Positions 1 through 7,235 of a stretch of DNA of 9,025 bases are shown piece by piece. The number at the start of each line of letters is the position of its first letter. Within the stretch, counting starts at the first letter, position 1. This stretch comes from Pelagibacteraceae bacterium AG-339-N18. Lineage in GTDB: Bacteria > Pseudomonadota > Alphaproteobacteria > Pelagibacterales > Pelagibacteraceae. Position numbers and translations under genes: made by a program. The notes below the pieces were generated by a model that was given only the letters and a program-made list of their open reading frames with translations, made no database searches and was not told where the DNA came from. The DNA is taken from the NCBI GenBank assembly GCA_003282055.1, contig QCAD01000030.1, positions 1-9,025 on the forward strand. The letters are read 5' to 3'.

Positions 1-525
1 AGAGGGTGTTAAATTCCAGCCAGACCAATGACTGGGTCTAGGCACATTATCTTTGTTATTATATTTTTTTTTATAATTCTCTAAAGAATCTAAAAGTTCA
101 TCTCTTGTTTGGAGAATGCTACTTTGTTTTGAGGCCCAGGCACCTATTCTGCTATCATATGCTCTAGAGTTATAGTACTCATCAGCAATTTGATCATCTA
201 CTTGTTTCAGTGTTCCAACTATTCTTATTTGTCTTAGTAGACTTTTCCAATGAAAGCACATTGTAGCATTTGGGTTTTCTTTGATTTCATTTCCTTTCTG
301 ACTATTTAAATTTGTGTAAAAAACAAATCCCTTTTCACTATGACCTTTGAGTAAAACCATTCTTACTGAGGGAATACCCTCTTTATTTGCAGTACCAAGT
401 GCTAAAGCATTTGGATCGTTGATTTCTTTTTTTTTAGCCTCATCAAACCATTTTTTAAATAGTTCAAACGGGTTATCTATATCTAAAAAGCATTTATTAA
501 GCCCTAGTGAGTTTTTTTGATTCAT
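1..525 (-). CDS. pdxH: Pyridoxamine/pyridoxine 5'-phosphate oxidase, 3' end cut by window edge
   Basis: PdxH is the FMN-dependent cytosolic enzyme that oxidises pyridoxine or pyridoxamine 5'-phosphate to pyridoxal 5'-phosphate, the last step of DXP-dependent vitamin B6 synthesis and of salvage. Reading from ATG at 525-523, 175 codons run open to position 1. The protein matches the family nearly throughout: RMVLLK (residues 55-60) and FYTN (69-72), both in the FMN-binding core, then LRQIRIVG (97-104), DSRIGAWASKQSS (124-136) and PRPSHWSGW (162-170). It stops in what should be the last strand region; compared with E. coli PdxH about 40 C-terminal residues, including the conserved RLHDR-type substrate site, lie beyond the window. 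The truncation is therefore an edge effect, not a pseudogene. The start is the first ATG and leaves a 33-base divergent gap to aroC. No Shine-Dalgarno sequence is visible. Identification is secure. Confidence 0.95.
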   Translation of the reverse strand, partial: MNQKNSLGLNKCFLDIDNPFELFKKWFDEAKKKEINDPNALALGTANKEGIPSVRMVLLKGHSEKGFVFYTNLNSQKGNEIKENPNATMCFHWKSLLRQIRIVGTLKQVDDQIADEYYNSRAYDSRIGAWASKQSSILQTRDELLDSLENYKKKYNNKDNVPRPSHWSGWNLTPS

Positions 526-558
526 AATTTAAACAAAATAATCTATACAATATAAATA
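526..558. promoter_or_regulatory. Divergent pdxH/aroC intergenic promoter region
   Basis: These 33 A/T-rich bases separate the start codons of two divergent genes, so at least part of both promoters must be here or inside the opposite coding sequence. On the plus strand TTGATT (517-522, inside pdxH) could be a -35 element, and the stretch TATACAATATAAAT (544-557) contains several -10-like hexamers, but none sits at a good 16-18 base spacing from it. On the minus strand TATAGA (547-542) is a possible -10 for pdxH without a recognisable -35. A start site so close to ATG would give aroC an almost leaderless mRNA. The region is supported by gene layout; the individual boxes are weak in such A/T-rich DNA. 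Confidence 0.3.
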
Positions 559-1641
559 ATGTCATTTAATACTTTTGGAAAGACTTTTCGTTTCACAACT
601 TGGGGAGAATCCCATGGTCCAGCTATAGGGTGTATTATCGATGGTTGTCCTCCATTAATACCATTAAAAGAGGCAGATATTCAAAAAGAATTAAACAAAA
701 GAAAACCTGGGCAATCTAAATTTACTACTCAAAGGAAGGAAAGTGATAAGGTTCAAATTCTTTCAGGAGTTTTTGAGGGAAAAACGACAGGAACTCCAAT
801 ATCATTAATAATTTACAATGAAGATGTGCGTTCAAAGGATTATAATGATATCAAAAATAAATTTAGACCAGGTCATGCTGATTTCACATATTTTAAGAAA
901 TATGGAATAAGAGACTACAGAGGTGGTGGTAGATCATCTGCTAGAGAAACAGCTGCAAGAGTTGCAGCAGGTGCTGTAGCAAGGAAAGTATTAGAGAATA
1001 AATTAGGAAAAAAATTTAAGATCTCAGGTGCTGTGACTCAGCTTGGCATACTAGGTTGCGATACGAAAAAATGGGATGATAAAATAATTTACAAAAATCC
1101 ATTTTTTTGCCCAGATAAGTCAATGCTAAAAATTTGGGAAAAATATTTGCTGAGTATTAGAAAAGCTGGGTCATCATGTGGAGCAATAATAGAAGTGAGG
1201 GCGAATGGTGTTCCTGCTGGATTAGGTGCACCTATTTACTCAAAATTAGACTCGGACATAGCTTCAGCAATGATGAGTATAAATGCGGTAAAAGGAGTAA
1301 ATATTGGTTCAGGTATTAACTCAGCACAATTATCAGGAGAGGAAAATTCAGACGAAATTTCTCAAAATAAAAAAAATACCAAATTCAAGTCTAATAATGC
1401 TGGTGGTATCCTTGGGGGTATTTCGTCTGGCCAAGAAATAATTGTATCTTTCGCAGTTAAACCAACTTCATCAATTTTAAAAAGTAGAAAAACAATTAAT
1501 AAATTTGGAAAAAATACAAGTATTTCCGTTAAGGGAAGACATGATCCATGCGTAGGTATTAGAGCTGTGCCAGTAGGTGAAGCAATGTTATCTTGTGTTT
1601 TATTAGACCATTATCTTCTAAATAAAGCCCAGTGTGGCTAA
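559..1641 (+). CDS. aroC: Chorismate synthase
   Basis: AroC converts 5-enolpyruvylshikimate 3-phosphate to chorismate, the last common step of aromatic amino acid, folate and ubiquinone precursor synthesis; it is a cytosolic homotetramer needing reduced FMN. All three family signatures are visible in the 360-residue protein: [16 protein letters not shown] at residues 16-31 (with the conserved His19), [20 protein letters not shown] at 122-141, and [17 protein letters not shown] at 327-343. RPGHADFT (103-110) is also typical. The length is normal for the bacterial enzyme (about 350-390), so the gene is complete. The ATG at 559 is the only start that keeps the conserved N-terminal [15 protein letters not shown] intact. 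It diverges from pdxH, a neighbour of aroC in several alphaproteobacteria, and converges on dxs with 5 bases between stop codons. No Shine-Dalgarno sequence precedes it. Confidence 0.98.
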   Translation: MSFNTFGKTFRFTTWGESHGPAIGCIIDGCPPLIPLKEADIQKELNKRKPGQSKFTTQRKESDKVQILSGVFEGKTTGTPISLIIYNEDVRSKDYNDIKNKFRPGHADFTYFKKYGIRDYRGGGRSSARETAARVAAGAVARKVLENKLGKKFKISGAVTQLGILGCDTKKWDDKIIYKNPFFCPDKSMLKIWEKYLLSIRKAGSSCGAIIEVRANGVPAGLGAPIYSKLDSDIASAMMSINAVKGVNIGSGINSAQLSGEENSDEISQNKKNTKFKSNNAGGILGGISSGQEIIVSFAVKPTSSILKSRKTINKFGKNTSISVKGRHDPCVGIRAVPVGEAMLSCVLLDHYLLNKAQCG

Positions 1642-1646
1642 TTAAT

Positions 1647-3560
1647 TTAATTTTGTTTTTGTAAAACTATATTTGAGTTTAGTAAATCTAAAACTTTGTC
1701 TTCAATTGAAATAGAGTCAAGTTGTGCAATTTCATACATTTTATCAGGTGTATCTTGGTCAATAAAAATGTCTGGCAATGTCAATGATCTAAATTTAAGA
1801 TTTGAATCCAACAAACCTTTTTTTGTTAAGAAGTCTACAACATGTGAACCAAAACCACCTATTGAACCTTCTTCAATTGTCATTATTGCCTCGTGAGTAG
1901 TAGCTAATTGCCAAATTAAACTTTCATCTAAGGGTTTTGCAAATCTCGCATCAACAACAGTAATATTTACTCCTTTTTTGATTAAATTTTCTGCAGCTTT
2001 CAAAGTCTCATTTAATCTTGCCCCAAAATTTAAAATAGCTAATTTTTTCCCCTCTCTAATAATTTTTGATTTTCCTATCTCAATTTTTTCATTTATAGAG
2101 GGTAAGCTGGAACCTACTCCTACACCTCTTGGATATCTAAATGCAGAAGGTCTATCATTGATATCCGTTGATGTATTAATCATTTTTACAAGTTCAGATT
2201 CATCGCTGGCTGCCATAACAACAAAATTAGGTAGAGTTGTTAGATATGTTGTATCAAAACTTCCTGCGTGAGTTGGACCATCAGCTCCAACTAGCCCAGC
2301 TCTATCTATTGCAAATCTGACAGGTAAACTCTGAATTGCAACATCATGGACTACTTGATCGTAAGCTCTTTGGAGAAATGTTGAATAAATAGCGGCATAT
2401 GGTTTAAAATTTTCGGTAGCCAAACCTGCCGCAAATGTAACAGCGTGCTGCTCTGCAATCCCAACATCAAAAGTCCTCTTAGGGAATTCTTTACGAAATG
2501 TACTTAAACCTGTCCCATCAGGCATTGCAGCCGTTATAGCTACAATTTTACTGTCTTTTTTTGCGTGCTGAATCAAGGTTTTTGCAAATACACTAGTGTA
2601 TGAAGGTAATTTACTTACGCTTTTGAATTGTTTTCCAGTCTTGATATTAAATTTAGATACCCCGTGATAATTGTCTTTTGCCTCTTCAGCAAAAGTATAA
2701 CCTTTGCCTTTTTTTGTTTTGATATGTATTAAAATTGGTCCTTCGTGTTTTGAATCCCTCGCGTTTTTCAAAATAGGTATTAAAGTATTTAAATCATGTC
2801 CGTCTATAGGTCCAATATAATAAAAACCAAGGGAACTAAACAAAGTTCCACCTGTTACAGCTGATCTAAGTAAATCTTCAGCTTTCCCAGCTTTAGCACT
2901 AAATCTTTTTGAAAATGCTGAAGTAATTAATTTTATAGTCTCTCTTAGACTAAAATAAATCTTTCCTGAAAAAATTTTTGCTAAGTAAGTACTCATAGCT
3001 CCCACGGGTCGAGCAATTGACATATCGTTATCATTCAAAATCACAATCATCTTAGTTTTTGATGCACCAGCATTATTCATAGCTTCATAAGCCATGCCCG
3101 CGCTAACAGCTCCATCGCCAATAACTGCAACTACATTGTCTGATTTATTAGAAAGTTTATTAGCTTCAGCAATTCCCAAAGCTGCTGAAATTGAAGTTGA
3201 GCTATGCGCAGCACCAAAAGGATCATACTCGCTCTCTGATCTTTTTGTAAAACCAGAAATACCATTACTTTGTCTTAAGGTTCTGATCCTATCTTTTCTA
3301 CCAGTTAAAATTTTATGTGGATAACATTGATGGCCTACGTCCCAAATTAATTTATCATTAGGTGTGTTAAAAATATAGTGAAGAGCTACGCTTAACTCCA
3401 CAACTCCAAGACTAGCTCCTAGGTGTCCACCAGTAACTGAAACTGCGTCAATCATTTCCTCTCTTAGTTCATCAGCGACTATTTGTAATTTTGATTCAGA
3501 TATTTTTTTCAAGTCTGAGGGAAAATTTATCTTGTCTAAAAATTGGTATTTATTGTTCAT
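1647..3560 (-). CDS. dxs: 1-deoxy-D-xylulose-5-phosphate synthase
   Basis: Dxs is the thiamin diphosphate enzyme that condenses pyruvate with glyceraldehyde 3-phosphate to DXP, entry point of the MEP isoprenoid pathway and precursor for pyridoxal phosphate and thiamin. The 637 residues are full length (E. coli 620). Visible landmarks in order: [10 protein letters not shown] with His46, [16 protein letters not shown] (73-88), the thiamin/Mg motif GDG (148-150) ending at the ND pair (Asn176), IGPIDGHD (249-256), the catalytic glutamate in [11 protein letters not shown] (Glu370), and [15 protein letters not shown] (419-433) at the start of the substrate site of the pyrimidine domain. A C-terminal transketolase domain fills the rest. 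Its ATG overlaps the ispA stop codon in an ATGA arrangement, so it is the last gene of an xseB-ispA-dxs operon and probably translated by coupling. In many alphaproteobacteria tlyA follows dxs; here convergent aroC follows instead. Confidence 0.98.
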   Translation of the reverse strand: MNNKYQFLDKINFPSDLKKISESKLQIVADELREEMIDAVSVTGGHLGASLGVVELSVALHYIFNTPNDKLIWDVGHQCYPHKILTGRKDRIRTLRQSNGISGFTKRSESEYDPFGAAHSSTSISAALGIAEANKLSNKSDNVVAVIGDGAVSAGMAYEAMNNAGASKTKMIVILNDNDMSIARPVGAMSTYLAKIFSGKIYFSLRETIKLITSAFSKRFSAKAGKAEDLLRSAVTGGTLFSSLGFYYIGPIDGHDLNTLIPILKNARDSKHEGPILIHIKTKKGKGYTFAEEAKDNYHGVSKFNIKTGKQFKSVSKLPSYTSVFAKTLIQHAKKDSKIVAITAAMPDGTGLSTFRKEFPKRTFDVGIAEQHAVTFAAGLATENFKPYAAIYSTFLQRAYDQVVHDVAIQSLPVRFAIDRAGLVGADGPTHAGSFDTTYLTTLPNFVVMAASDESELVKMINTSTDINDRPSAFRYPRGVGVGSSLPSINEKIEIGKSKIIREGKKLAILNFGARLNETLKAAENLIKKGVNITVVDARFAKPLDESLIWQLATTHEAIMTIEEGSIGGFGSHVVDFLTKKGLLDSNLKFRSLTLPDIFIDQDTPDKMYEIAQLDSISIEDKVLDLLNSNIVLQKQN

Positions 3561-4429
3561 TTGTTTCTATTTAAAATATAATCAAGCGTTTCAGATAAAT
3601 CTTTTGATTTAGGTTCATATTTTTTTAATTTGTTATTTATTTTAAAAATTAATTTTTTCGCGTATTTAATAGTATTTTTATATCCTAGTAAACTAATAAG
3701 CGTTGCTTTTCCCTTTTTTTTATCTTTGCCTGTTTTTTTTCCTGCAAACATTAAACTTCCCTTATAATCAATCAAATCATCAGCGACTTGAAATAATAAT
3801 CCTATATCAGAGCCAATATCCTCAAATTTTCTTATATCTTTTTTATTTTTTTTTTTAACTATTAAGGGTGCAACACAACAAAAACTAAAAAGTTTTCCAG
3901 TTTTTTTTATTTCCATTTCTACAATCTTTTTTTGAGAAACTTTTTTATATTCATAGTTTAAATCTAAATATTGACCACCTGCTATTCCAAGATGTCCAGC
4001 GCTTTCAGAAATTTTATTGATTAAATCAACTTTAATTTTTTCATCAAAATTTAAATTATTATGACTTAAAATTTCAAAGGCCATTGTTAAAAGCGAATTT
4101 CCAGCTAAAACTGCTGTAGCCTCTCCAAATTTAATATGAGCTGATGGTTTACCTCTTCTTATAGAATCATCATCCATGCAAGGTAAATCGTCATGAATTA
4201 GAGAGTAGGCATGAATACACTCAACTGCAGCACCTAGAATAATTAATGATTTATAATTTAAGTTAAAGAGTGAACCAATATCAACTAAAATTTTTGATCT
4301 AATTTTTTTACCTCCAGAAAATAAACCATATTTCATCGCGACAATTAAATCTGTTTTTTTTTGTTTTGCTATAAATCTTTTTAAAAAAAAATTTGTATCT
4401 TTGGCAATTCTATCTAACTTTTTTTTCAT
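3557..4429 (-). CDS. ispA: Farnesyl diphosphate synthase (short-chain polyprenyl synthase)
   Basis: IspA joins isopentenyl diphosphate to dimethylallyl and geranyl diphosphate to make farnesyl diphosphate for undecaprenyl lipids, ubiquinone and heme side chains. The 290-residue protein is all-alpha prenyltransferase type with GGKKIR (39-44) binding the homoallylic diphosphate, the first Asp-rich motif in [16 protein letters not shown] (78-93, metal ligands Asp80, Asp81 and Asp86) and the second in ADDLID (216-221). The residues before the first motif (HAYSLIHDD) are the same as in E. coli IspA, which supports a C15 rather than a longer product, though product length is not provable from sequence. 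It lies between xseB, whose 3' end it overlaps by 20 bases, and dxs, which it overlaps by 4. The ATG ends a run of ten A residues; no Shine-Dalgarno sequence exists, so translation is probably coupled to xseB. Confidence 0.95.
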   Translation of the reverse strand: MKKKLDRIAKDTNFFLKRFIAKQKKTDLIVAMKYGLFSGGKKIRSKILVDIGSLFNLNYKSLIILGAAVECIHAYSLIHDDLPCMDDDSIRRGKPSAHIKFGEATAVLAGNSLLTMAFEILSHNNLNFDEKIKVDLINKISESAGHLGIAGGQYLDLNYEYKKVSQKKIVEMEIKKTGKLFSFCCVAPLIVKKKNKKDIRKFEDIGSDIGLLFQVADDLIDYKGSLMFAGKKTGKDKKKGKATLISLLGYKNTIKYAKKLIFKINNKLKKYEPKSKDLSETLDYILNRNK

Positions 4430-4664
4430 TTTTTTTTTGTGTTATTTTTGATATTTTTTGTTTTGTCATTTCGTTAATTTCTCTTGTGTTAGTTTGGAAT
4501 TTTTTTGTAATTAAATTATTGAGTTTAACTAAATCATGATATTTTTCTAAAGAATTATGAAAATCTTTTTGATTCTCTAATTCCTCAATCATTCTATTTG
4601 CCTCTTGAGTTAGTTCTTCAAGAGAAAAGGTGTTATAATCATTTTGTAAATTTTTATCTTTCAT
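4410..4664 (-). CDS. xseB: Probable exodeoxyribonuclease VII small subunit
   Basis: XseB is the small helical subunit of exonuclease VII, which with the catalytic XseA chops single-stranded DNA in repair; several XseB chains bind one XseA. This 84-residue, highly charged protein has no catalytic motif, as expected. Residues 13-67 follow the family pattern: a first helix (FSLEELTQEANRMIEELEN) with regularly spaced hydrophobics, a short turn, then a second helix (NSLEKYHDLVKLNNLITKKF). The usual SLxxYxxGV segment reads SLEKYHDLV, so the common glycine is leucine. The call rests as much on position, directly upstream of ispA and dxs as in many proteobacteria, as on the diverged sequence. The C-terminal 15-20 residues are lysine-rich and overlap the ispA start. 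The gene starts the operon; its ATG faces that of the Sua5-type gene across 20 bases. No xseA is in the window. Confidence 0.75.
   Translation of the reverse strand: MKDKNLQNDYNTFSLEELTQEANRMIEELENQKDFHNSLEKYHDLVKLNNLITKKFQTNTREINEMTKQKISKITQKKNEKKVR
4419..4438 (-). repeat. A10 and A8 tracts at the xseB/ispA overlap
   Basis: Read on the minus strand, xseB runs through ten consecutive A residues (4438-4429), then TG, then eight more (4426-4419, the ispA Lys codons). The last A of the first tract is the A of the ispA ATG. Tracts of this length are prone to RNA polymerase and ribosome slippage. Loss of one A in the mRNA would join the xseB frame to the ispA frame through that ATG. Whether this happens is unknown; A/T runs are frequent throughout the window and the tracts may simply reflect base composition and lysine codons. 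Confidence 0.4.
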
Positions 4665-4669
4665 ATAAT
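4634..4669 (+). promoter_or_regulatory. Two TATAAT -10-like boxes upstream of the Sua5-type gene
   Basis: Two exact TATAAT hexamers on the plus strand, at 4634-4639 (inside the xseB coding region) and at 4664-4669 (starting on the last base of the xseB start codon), lie 45 and 15 bases upstream of the ATG at 4685. The second would give a start site around 4676 and a leader of about nine bases. Neither has a clear TTGACA-like partner at 16-18 bases; the nearest candidates are poor. The xseB promoter on the opposite strand must fall in the same few bases, but I cannot pick a convincing box for it. Confidence 0.35.
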
Positions 4670-4684
4670 ACTCTGAATTAATAC

Positions 4685-5617
4685 ATGAAAATTAATCTTG
4701 CAAATATTAAAAAAGCAAAAAATCTCTTAAATAGAAGAGAGTGCGTTGCTATACCTACTGAAACAGTTTACGGAATAGCAGGAAATGCCTACTCTGATAT
4801 AGCATGTAGAAAAATATTCAAACTAAAGAGTAGACCAAAGAGCAACCCTCTGATCGTTCACTATTATGATTTGAAAAGATTAAAAAATGATTGTCATTTA
4901 AATATTGATTTTCTTAAATTATATAAAAAATTTTGTCCTGGACCTTTAACATTTATTCTTAACTTGAAAAAAAAATCAAAAATTTCAAAAATTGCAACAA
5001 ATAAAAAGAGTACACTTGCAGTAAGATTTCCAAAACACCCTGTAACGAGAGCTTTGTTAGAAAGACTTCAATTTCCTATTGCTGCACCAAGTGCTAATAT
5101 TTCCTCAAGAGTTAGCGCTGTAACCTCCACTGAAGTAAAAGATGACTTTGGTGAAAAAATTAAGTATGTGCTTGAAGGTGGAAAGTCGTCAATTGGAGTA
5201 GAGTCAACAATAATTGATTTAAGAAAAAAACCAGAAATTTTAAGATTAGGTGGATTAGAAATTAAGAGCATTAAAAAAATATTAAAAAAAAAGATGTTTA
5301 TTAATATTAATCCTTCTAAAATATCTGCCCCTGGGCAATTGCAAGTTCATTACTCACCAGGTATTCCGATCAGACTTGATGTAAAAAAAATTAAAAAAAA
5401 TGAAGCTTATTTATTAATTAAGAAAAAAAAAATAAATAAATCAAACTATTATTTTTTGTCGAAGACAGGTGATTTAAAAGAAGCTGCAAAAAATCTTTAC
5501 TCAACTTTAAGAAAAATAAAAAAAAATAATTATACATCTATAGCGGTAAGCAAAATCCCAAATAAAGGATTTGGTAGAACTATCAATGATAGATTATTAA
5601 GGGCTTCAAAATTTTAA
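4685..5617 (+). CDS. tsaC: L-threonylcarbamoyladenylate synthase, long Sua5 type
   Basis: This enzyme makes threonylcarbamoyl-AMP from threonine, bicarbonate and ATP, the activated group that TsaD and partners place on A37 of ANN-decoding tRNAs (t6A). The 310-residue protein has the YrdC domain at about residues 5-185: PTETVYG (24-30), KSRPKSNPL (48-56) with the conserved Lys/Arg, CPGPLTF (84-90), APSANISS (134-141) and GGKSSIGVEST (165-175). A Sua5-type linker follows, recognisable by the APGQLQVHYSP segment (215-225), then a small C-terminal Sua5 domain ending in FGRTINDRLLRAS. The extra domain distinguishes it from the short E. coli TsaC. The linker and C-terminal part are lysine-rich and coded by several runs of eight or nine A, but the frame is intact. 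It leads an operon: its TAA overlaps the ATPase ATG by one base (TAATG). Confidence 0.95.
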   Translation: MKINLANIKKAKNLLNRRECVAIPTETVYGIAGNAYSDIACRKIFKLKSRPKSNPLIVHYYDLKRLKNDCHLNIDFLKLYKKFCPGPLTFILNLKKKSKISKIATNKKSTLAVRFPKHPVTRALLERLQFPIAAPSANISSRVSAVTSTEVKDDFGEKIKYVLEGGKSSIGVESTIIDLRKKPEILRLGGLEIKSIKKILKKKMFININPSKISAPGQLQVHYSPGIPIRLDVKKIKKNEAYLLIKKKKINKSNYYFLSKTGDLKEAAKNLYSTLRKIKKNNYTSIAVSKIPNKGFGRTINDRLLRASKF

Positions 5618-6345
5618 TGTTCATTCCTCTTGAAATAATTGAATTATCAAAAACTTATGGCTTAAAAAAAGCTGTTAGAGATATTTCTTTTAAACTAAAT
5701 AAAAATGAAATAATTGGAATTCTTGGTCCTAATGGATGTGGTAAGACCACAACTATTGGTATGATACTAGGTTTGCTCAAACCCTGTGCAGGGAAAATAT
5801 TAATAAATGGTTTAGAGATTGAGAAACAAAGAGTAAATTTATTAAACGAATTGAATTTTATTTCTCCTTACATTGAGTTACCTAAAAAACTTACTGTAAA
5901 ACAAAATCTTGAAGTTTATGGAAGACTATATGACGTAAAAAAACTTAAAATAAAAATTGACTATCTTTGTGAAAAATTAAGACTTAACGAATTTATAAAC
6001 AAAGTCACTGGTGAACTTTCCTCTGGTCAAAAAAATCGTGTTAGTCTTGCTAAATCAATTATTAATGACCCCTCTGTTTTACTTCTTGACGAGCCAACTG
6101 CCTCTCTTGATCCAGAGACAGGTGATTTTGTAAGGAGTTTTTTAGAGGAATACCAAAAAGAAAATAAAACCTCTATTCTGCTTGCCTCACATAACATGTC
6201 AGAAGTTGAGAGACTATGTTCCTCTGTACTGATGATGAAAAATGGTTCAATAATTGATCAAGGAACTCCAAACGAATTAATTAAAAAACATGGAAGAAAA
6301 AATATGGAGGAAGTTTTTTTGAAACTTACAAGAGACTTAGTATGA
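5617..6345 (+). CDS. ABC transporter ATP-binding protein, ABC-2 exporter family
   Basis: This 242-residue protein is the ATPase of an exporter acting with the permease encoded directly downstream. Walker A is GPNGCGKTT (37-45), the signature is ELSSGQKNR (133-141), Walker B is VLLLDEP (154-160), the D-loop is SLD (163-165) and the H-loop His is 202 in ASHNM. All catalytic elements are present except the Q-loop glutamine: where relatives have a YxxQ-type segment before LTV, this protein reads NFISPYIELPKKLTV (80-94). The overall layout resembles the DrrA/NodI/CcmA group (short single-domain subunits for lipid, drug or polysaccharide export), but the substrate cannot be told. The ATG shares one base with the preceding stop and the TGA overlaps the permease start by four bases, pointing to one co-translated operon. 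The second residue onward already aligns with the family, so the start is sound. Confidence 0.93.
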   Translation: MFIPLEIIELSKTYGLKKAVRDISFKLNKNEIIGILGPNGCGKTTTIGMILGLLKPCAGKILINGLEIEKQRVNLLNELNFISPYIELPKKLTVKQNLEVYGRLYDVKKLKIKIDYLCEKLRLNEFINKVTGELSSGQKNRVSLAKSIINDPSVLLLDEPTASLDPETGDFVRSFLEEYQKENKTSILLASHNMSEVERLCSSVLMMKNGSIIDQGTPNELIKKHGRKNMEEVFLKLTRDLV

Positions 6346-7133
6346 ATTTAAATAAGATGTATGGTCTTTTTCTAAGACATTTTTATCTAATCAGGAGTTC
6401 CTTACCAAGAATTTTAGATTTGATTTATTGGCCAACAATACAAATAATTTTATGGGGGTTTATTTCTAAATTTTTTTCAATTTATAGTGATTACTATAGT
6501 AATACACTCGGAATAATTCTAACTTGTGCGATTCTTTACGATATTCTTTTTAGATCAAGTATTAGTTTTAACATGCTTTTTTTGGAAGAAATCTGGAGTC
6601 GAAATTTTACAAATTTATTCATTGCACCTTTGAAGTTGAGAGAAATTATAGTTTCGTTAATTTTTACTGCTTTAATAAGAACGTTGATTGGATTAGTCCC
6701 TGCAATAATTTTAACATCACCACTGTTTGGAGTTTCAATTTTAAAATTAGGTTTTCCTTTATTAATATTATTTTTAAGTTTATATATTTTTGGAATAACA
6801 CTTGGCTTATTTGTAAGCTCTGGTCTCATGAGATTTGGACCATCTTTTGAAAATATAGCATGGTCATCTTTATTCTTACTTGCTCCGTTAGGATGTATTT
6901 ATTATCCTATAGAAATTTTACCTAATTTTTTCCAAATAATTGCCAAAGGACTACCATTGGTTTACATATTTGATGAAACAAGAAATATTCTATTAAACGG
7001 CTTGGTAAATTATGAAAATATAAAACAGGCTTATTTATTAAATCTAATTTATCTAATTTTTGGAATAGGCCTATTTTATTTTTCTTTTTTAAGAGCTAGA
7101 GTAAAAGGGACACTAATAAATATGGGGGAATAA
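6342..7133 (+). CDS. ABC-2 type transporter permease
   Basis: This 263-residue inner-membrane protein is the transport channel partner of the ATPase. About six hydrophobic segments can be picked by eye: residues 27-46, 55-70, 101-125, 135-160, 172-190 and 232-250. That is the usual ABC2_membrane layout. Family-typical features are the IWSRNFTNLFIAPLKLREI stretch (84-102) in the cytoplasmic loop before the third segment, the RFGPSFENIAWSSLF region (164-178), and the YYPIEILP element (187-194) between the fifth and sixth segments, followed by a LPLVYIFDETRNILLNG segment (204-220). It probably works as a dimer with two ATPase chains. The substrate is unknown; the family also includes NodJ-like and drug exporters. 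The start overlaps the ATPase stop by four bases (ATGA). A weak AGAG at 6331-6334 is the nearest thing to a Shine-Dalgarno site. The stop is two bases from the opposing tRNA gene. Confidence 0.92.
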   Translation: MNLNKMYGLFLRHFYLIRSSLPRILDLIYWPTIQIILWGFISKFFSIYSDYYSNTLGIILTCAILYDILFRSSISFNMLFLEEIWSRNFTNLFIAPLKLREIIVSLIFTALIRTLIGLVPAIILTSPLFGVSILKLGFPLLILFLSLYIFGITLGLFVSSGLMRFGPSFENIAWSSLFLLAPLGCIYYPIEILPNFFQIIAKGLPLVYIFDETRNILLNGLVNYENIKQAYLLNLIYLIFGIGLFYFSFLRARVKGTLINMGE

Positions 7134-7135
7134 TT

Positions 7136-7212
7136 TGGTGCGCCTGCTAGGATTCGAACCCAGAACCTCCTGATCCGAAGTCAGGCGCTCTATCCAGTTG
7201 AGCTACAAGCGC
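7136..7212 (-). tRNA. tRNA-Arg (anticodon UCG)
   Basis: A complete 77-base cloverleaf with encoded CCA reads on the minus strand from 7212 to 7136. The acceptor stem pairs GCGCTTG with CAGGCGC (one G-U), the D stem is GCTC/GAGC with a nine-base loop containing GG and A20, the anticodon stem is CCTGA/TCAGG around loop CTTCGGA, the variable loop is five bases, and the T arm is CTGGG-TTCGAAT-CCTAG. The anticodon TCG lies at 7178-7176 and reads CGA, probably with wobble to other CGN codons. C35 and A20 are known arginine identity elements. Position 37 is G, so this tRNA is not a target of the t6A pathway of the nearby Sua5-type enzyme. Its 3' end is two bases from the permease stop and its 5' end is 23 bases from the rluD start. 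Confidence 0.98.
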
Positions 7213-7213
7213 A

Positions 7214-7219
7214 TATAAT
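7214..7219 (+). promoter_or_regulatory. TATAAT -10-like box for rluD
   Basis: An exact TATAAT starts two bases after the tRNA gene boundary and 22 bases before the rluD ATG, giving a start site near 7226 and a leader of about ten bases. The matching -35 position (about 7191-7196) would be inside the tRNA-Arg gene, where no good TTGACA-like sequence exists. The tRNA promoter has to fit in the same 23 bases plus the rluD 5' coding region; TATATT on the minus strand (7228-7223) is the only visible candidate -10. Confidence 0.4.
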
Positions 7220-7235
7220 ATTAATATAACATTTT

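Noticed and set aside
1..525. pdxH as a pseudogene because no stop is present
   Set aside because: The frame is intact to base 1 and the missing part is simply outside the window.
1626..1655. Possible intrinsic terminator at the aroC end (AGCC/GGCT stem then T-rich DNA)
   Set aside because: The stem is only four base pairs with a six-base loop, overlaps the stop codon, and the T-rich stretch is broken by A residues; T-rich DNA is everywhere in this window.
1978..2271. Open frame of 97 codons on the plus strand inside dxs
   Set aside because: It is the complement of strongly conserved Dxs coding sequence and its translation shows no family features.
3094..3324. Open frame of 76 codons on the plus strand opposite the dxs thiamin-binding region
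   Set aside because: Shadow of dxs; the opposite strand carries the GDG and NDND motifs.
5270..5420. Frameshift in the Sua5-type gene at its long A runs
   Set aside because: The linker segment APGQLQVHYSP and the C-terminal Sua5 domain stay in the same frame as the YrdC domain, so no shift is present.
6536..6829. Open frame of 97 codons on the minus strand inside the permease gene
   Set aside because: Lies antisense to clear ABC-2 permease membrane segments; the lysine-rich product has no recognisable features.
7136..7212. tRNA-Arg as an integration (att) site
   Set aside because: No integrase, direct repeat of the tRNA 3' end, or foreign-looking DNA is visible; both flanks are core genes.
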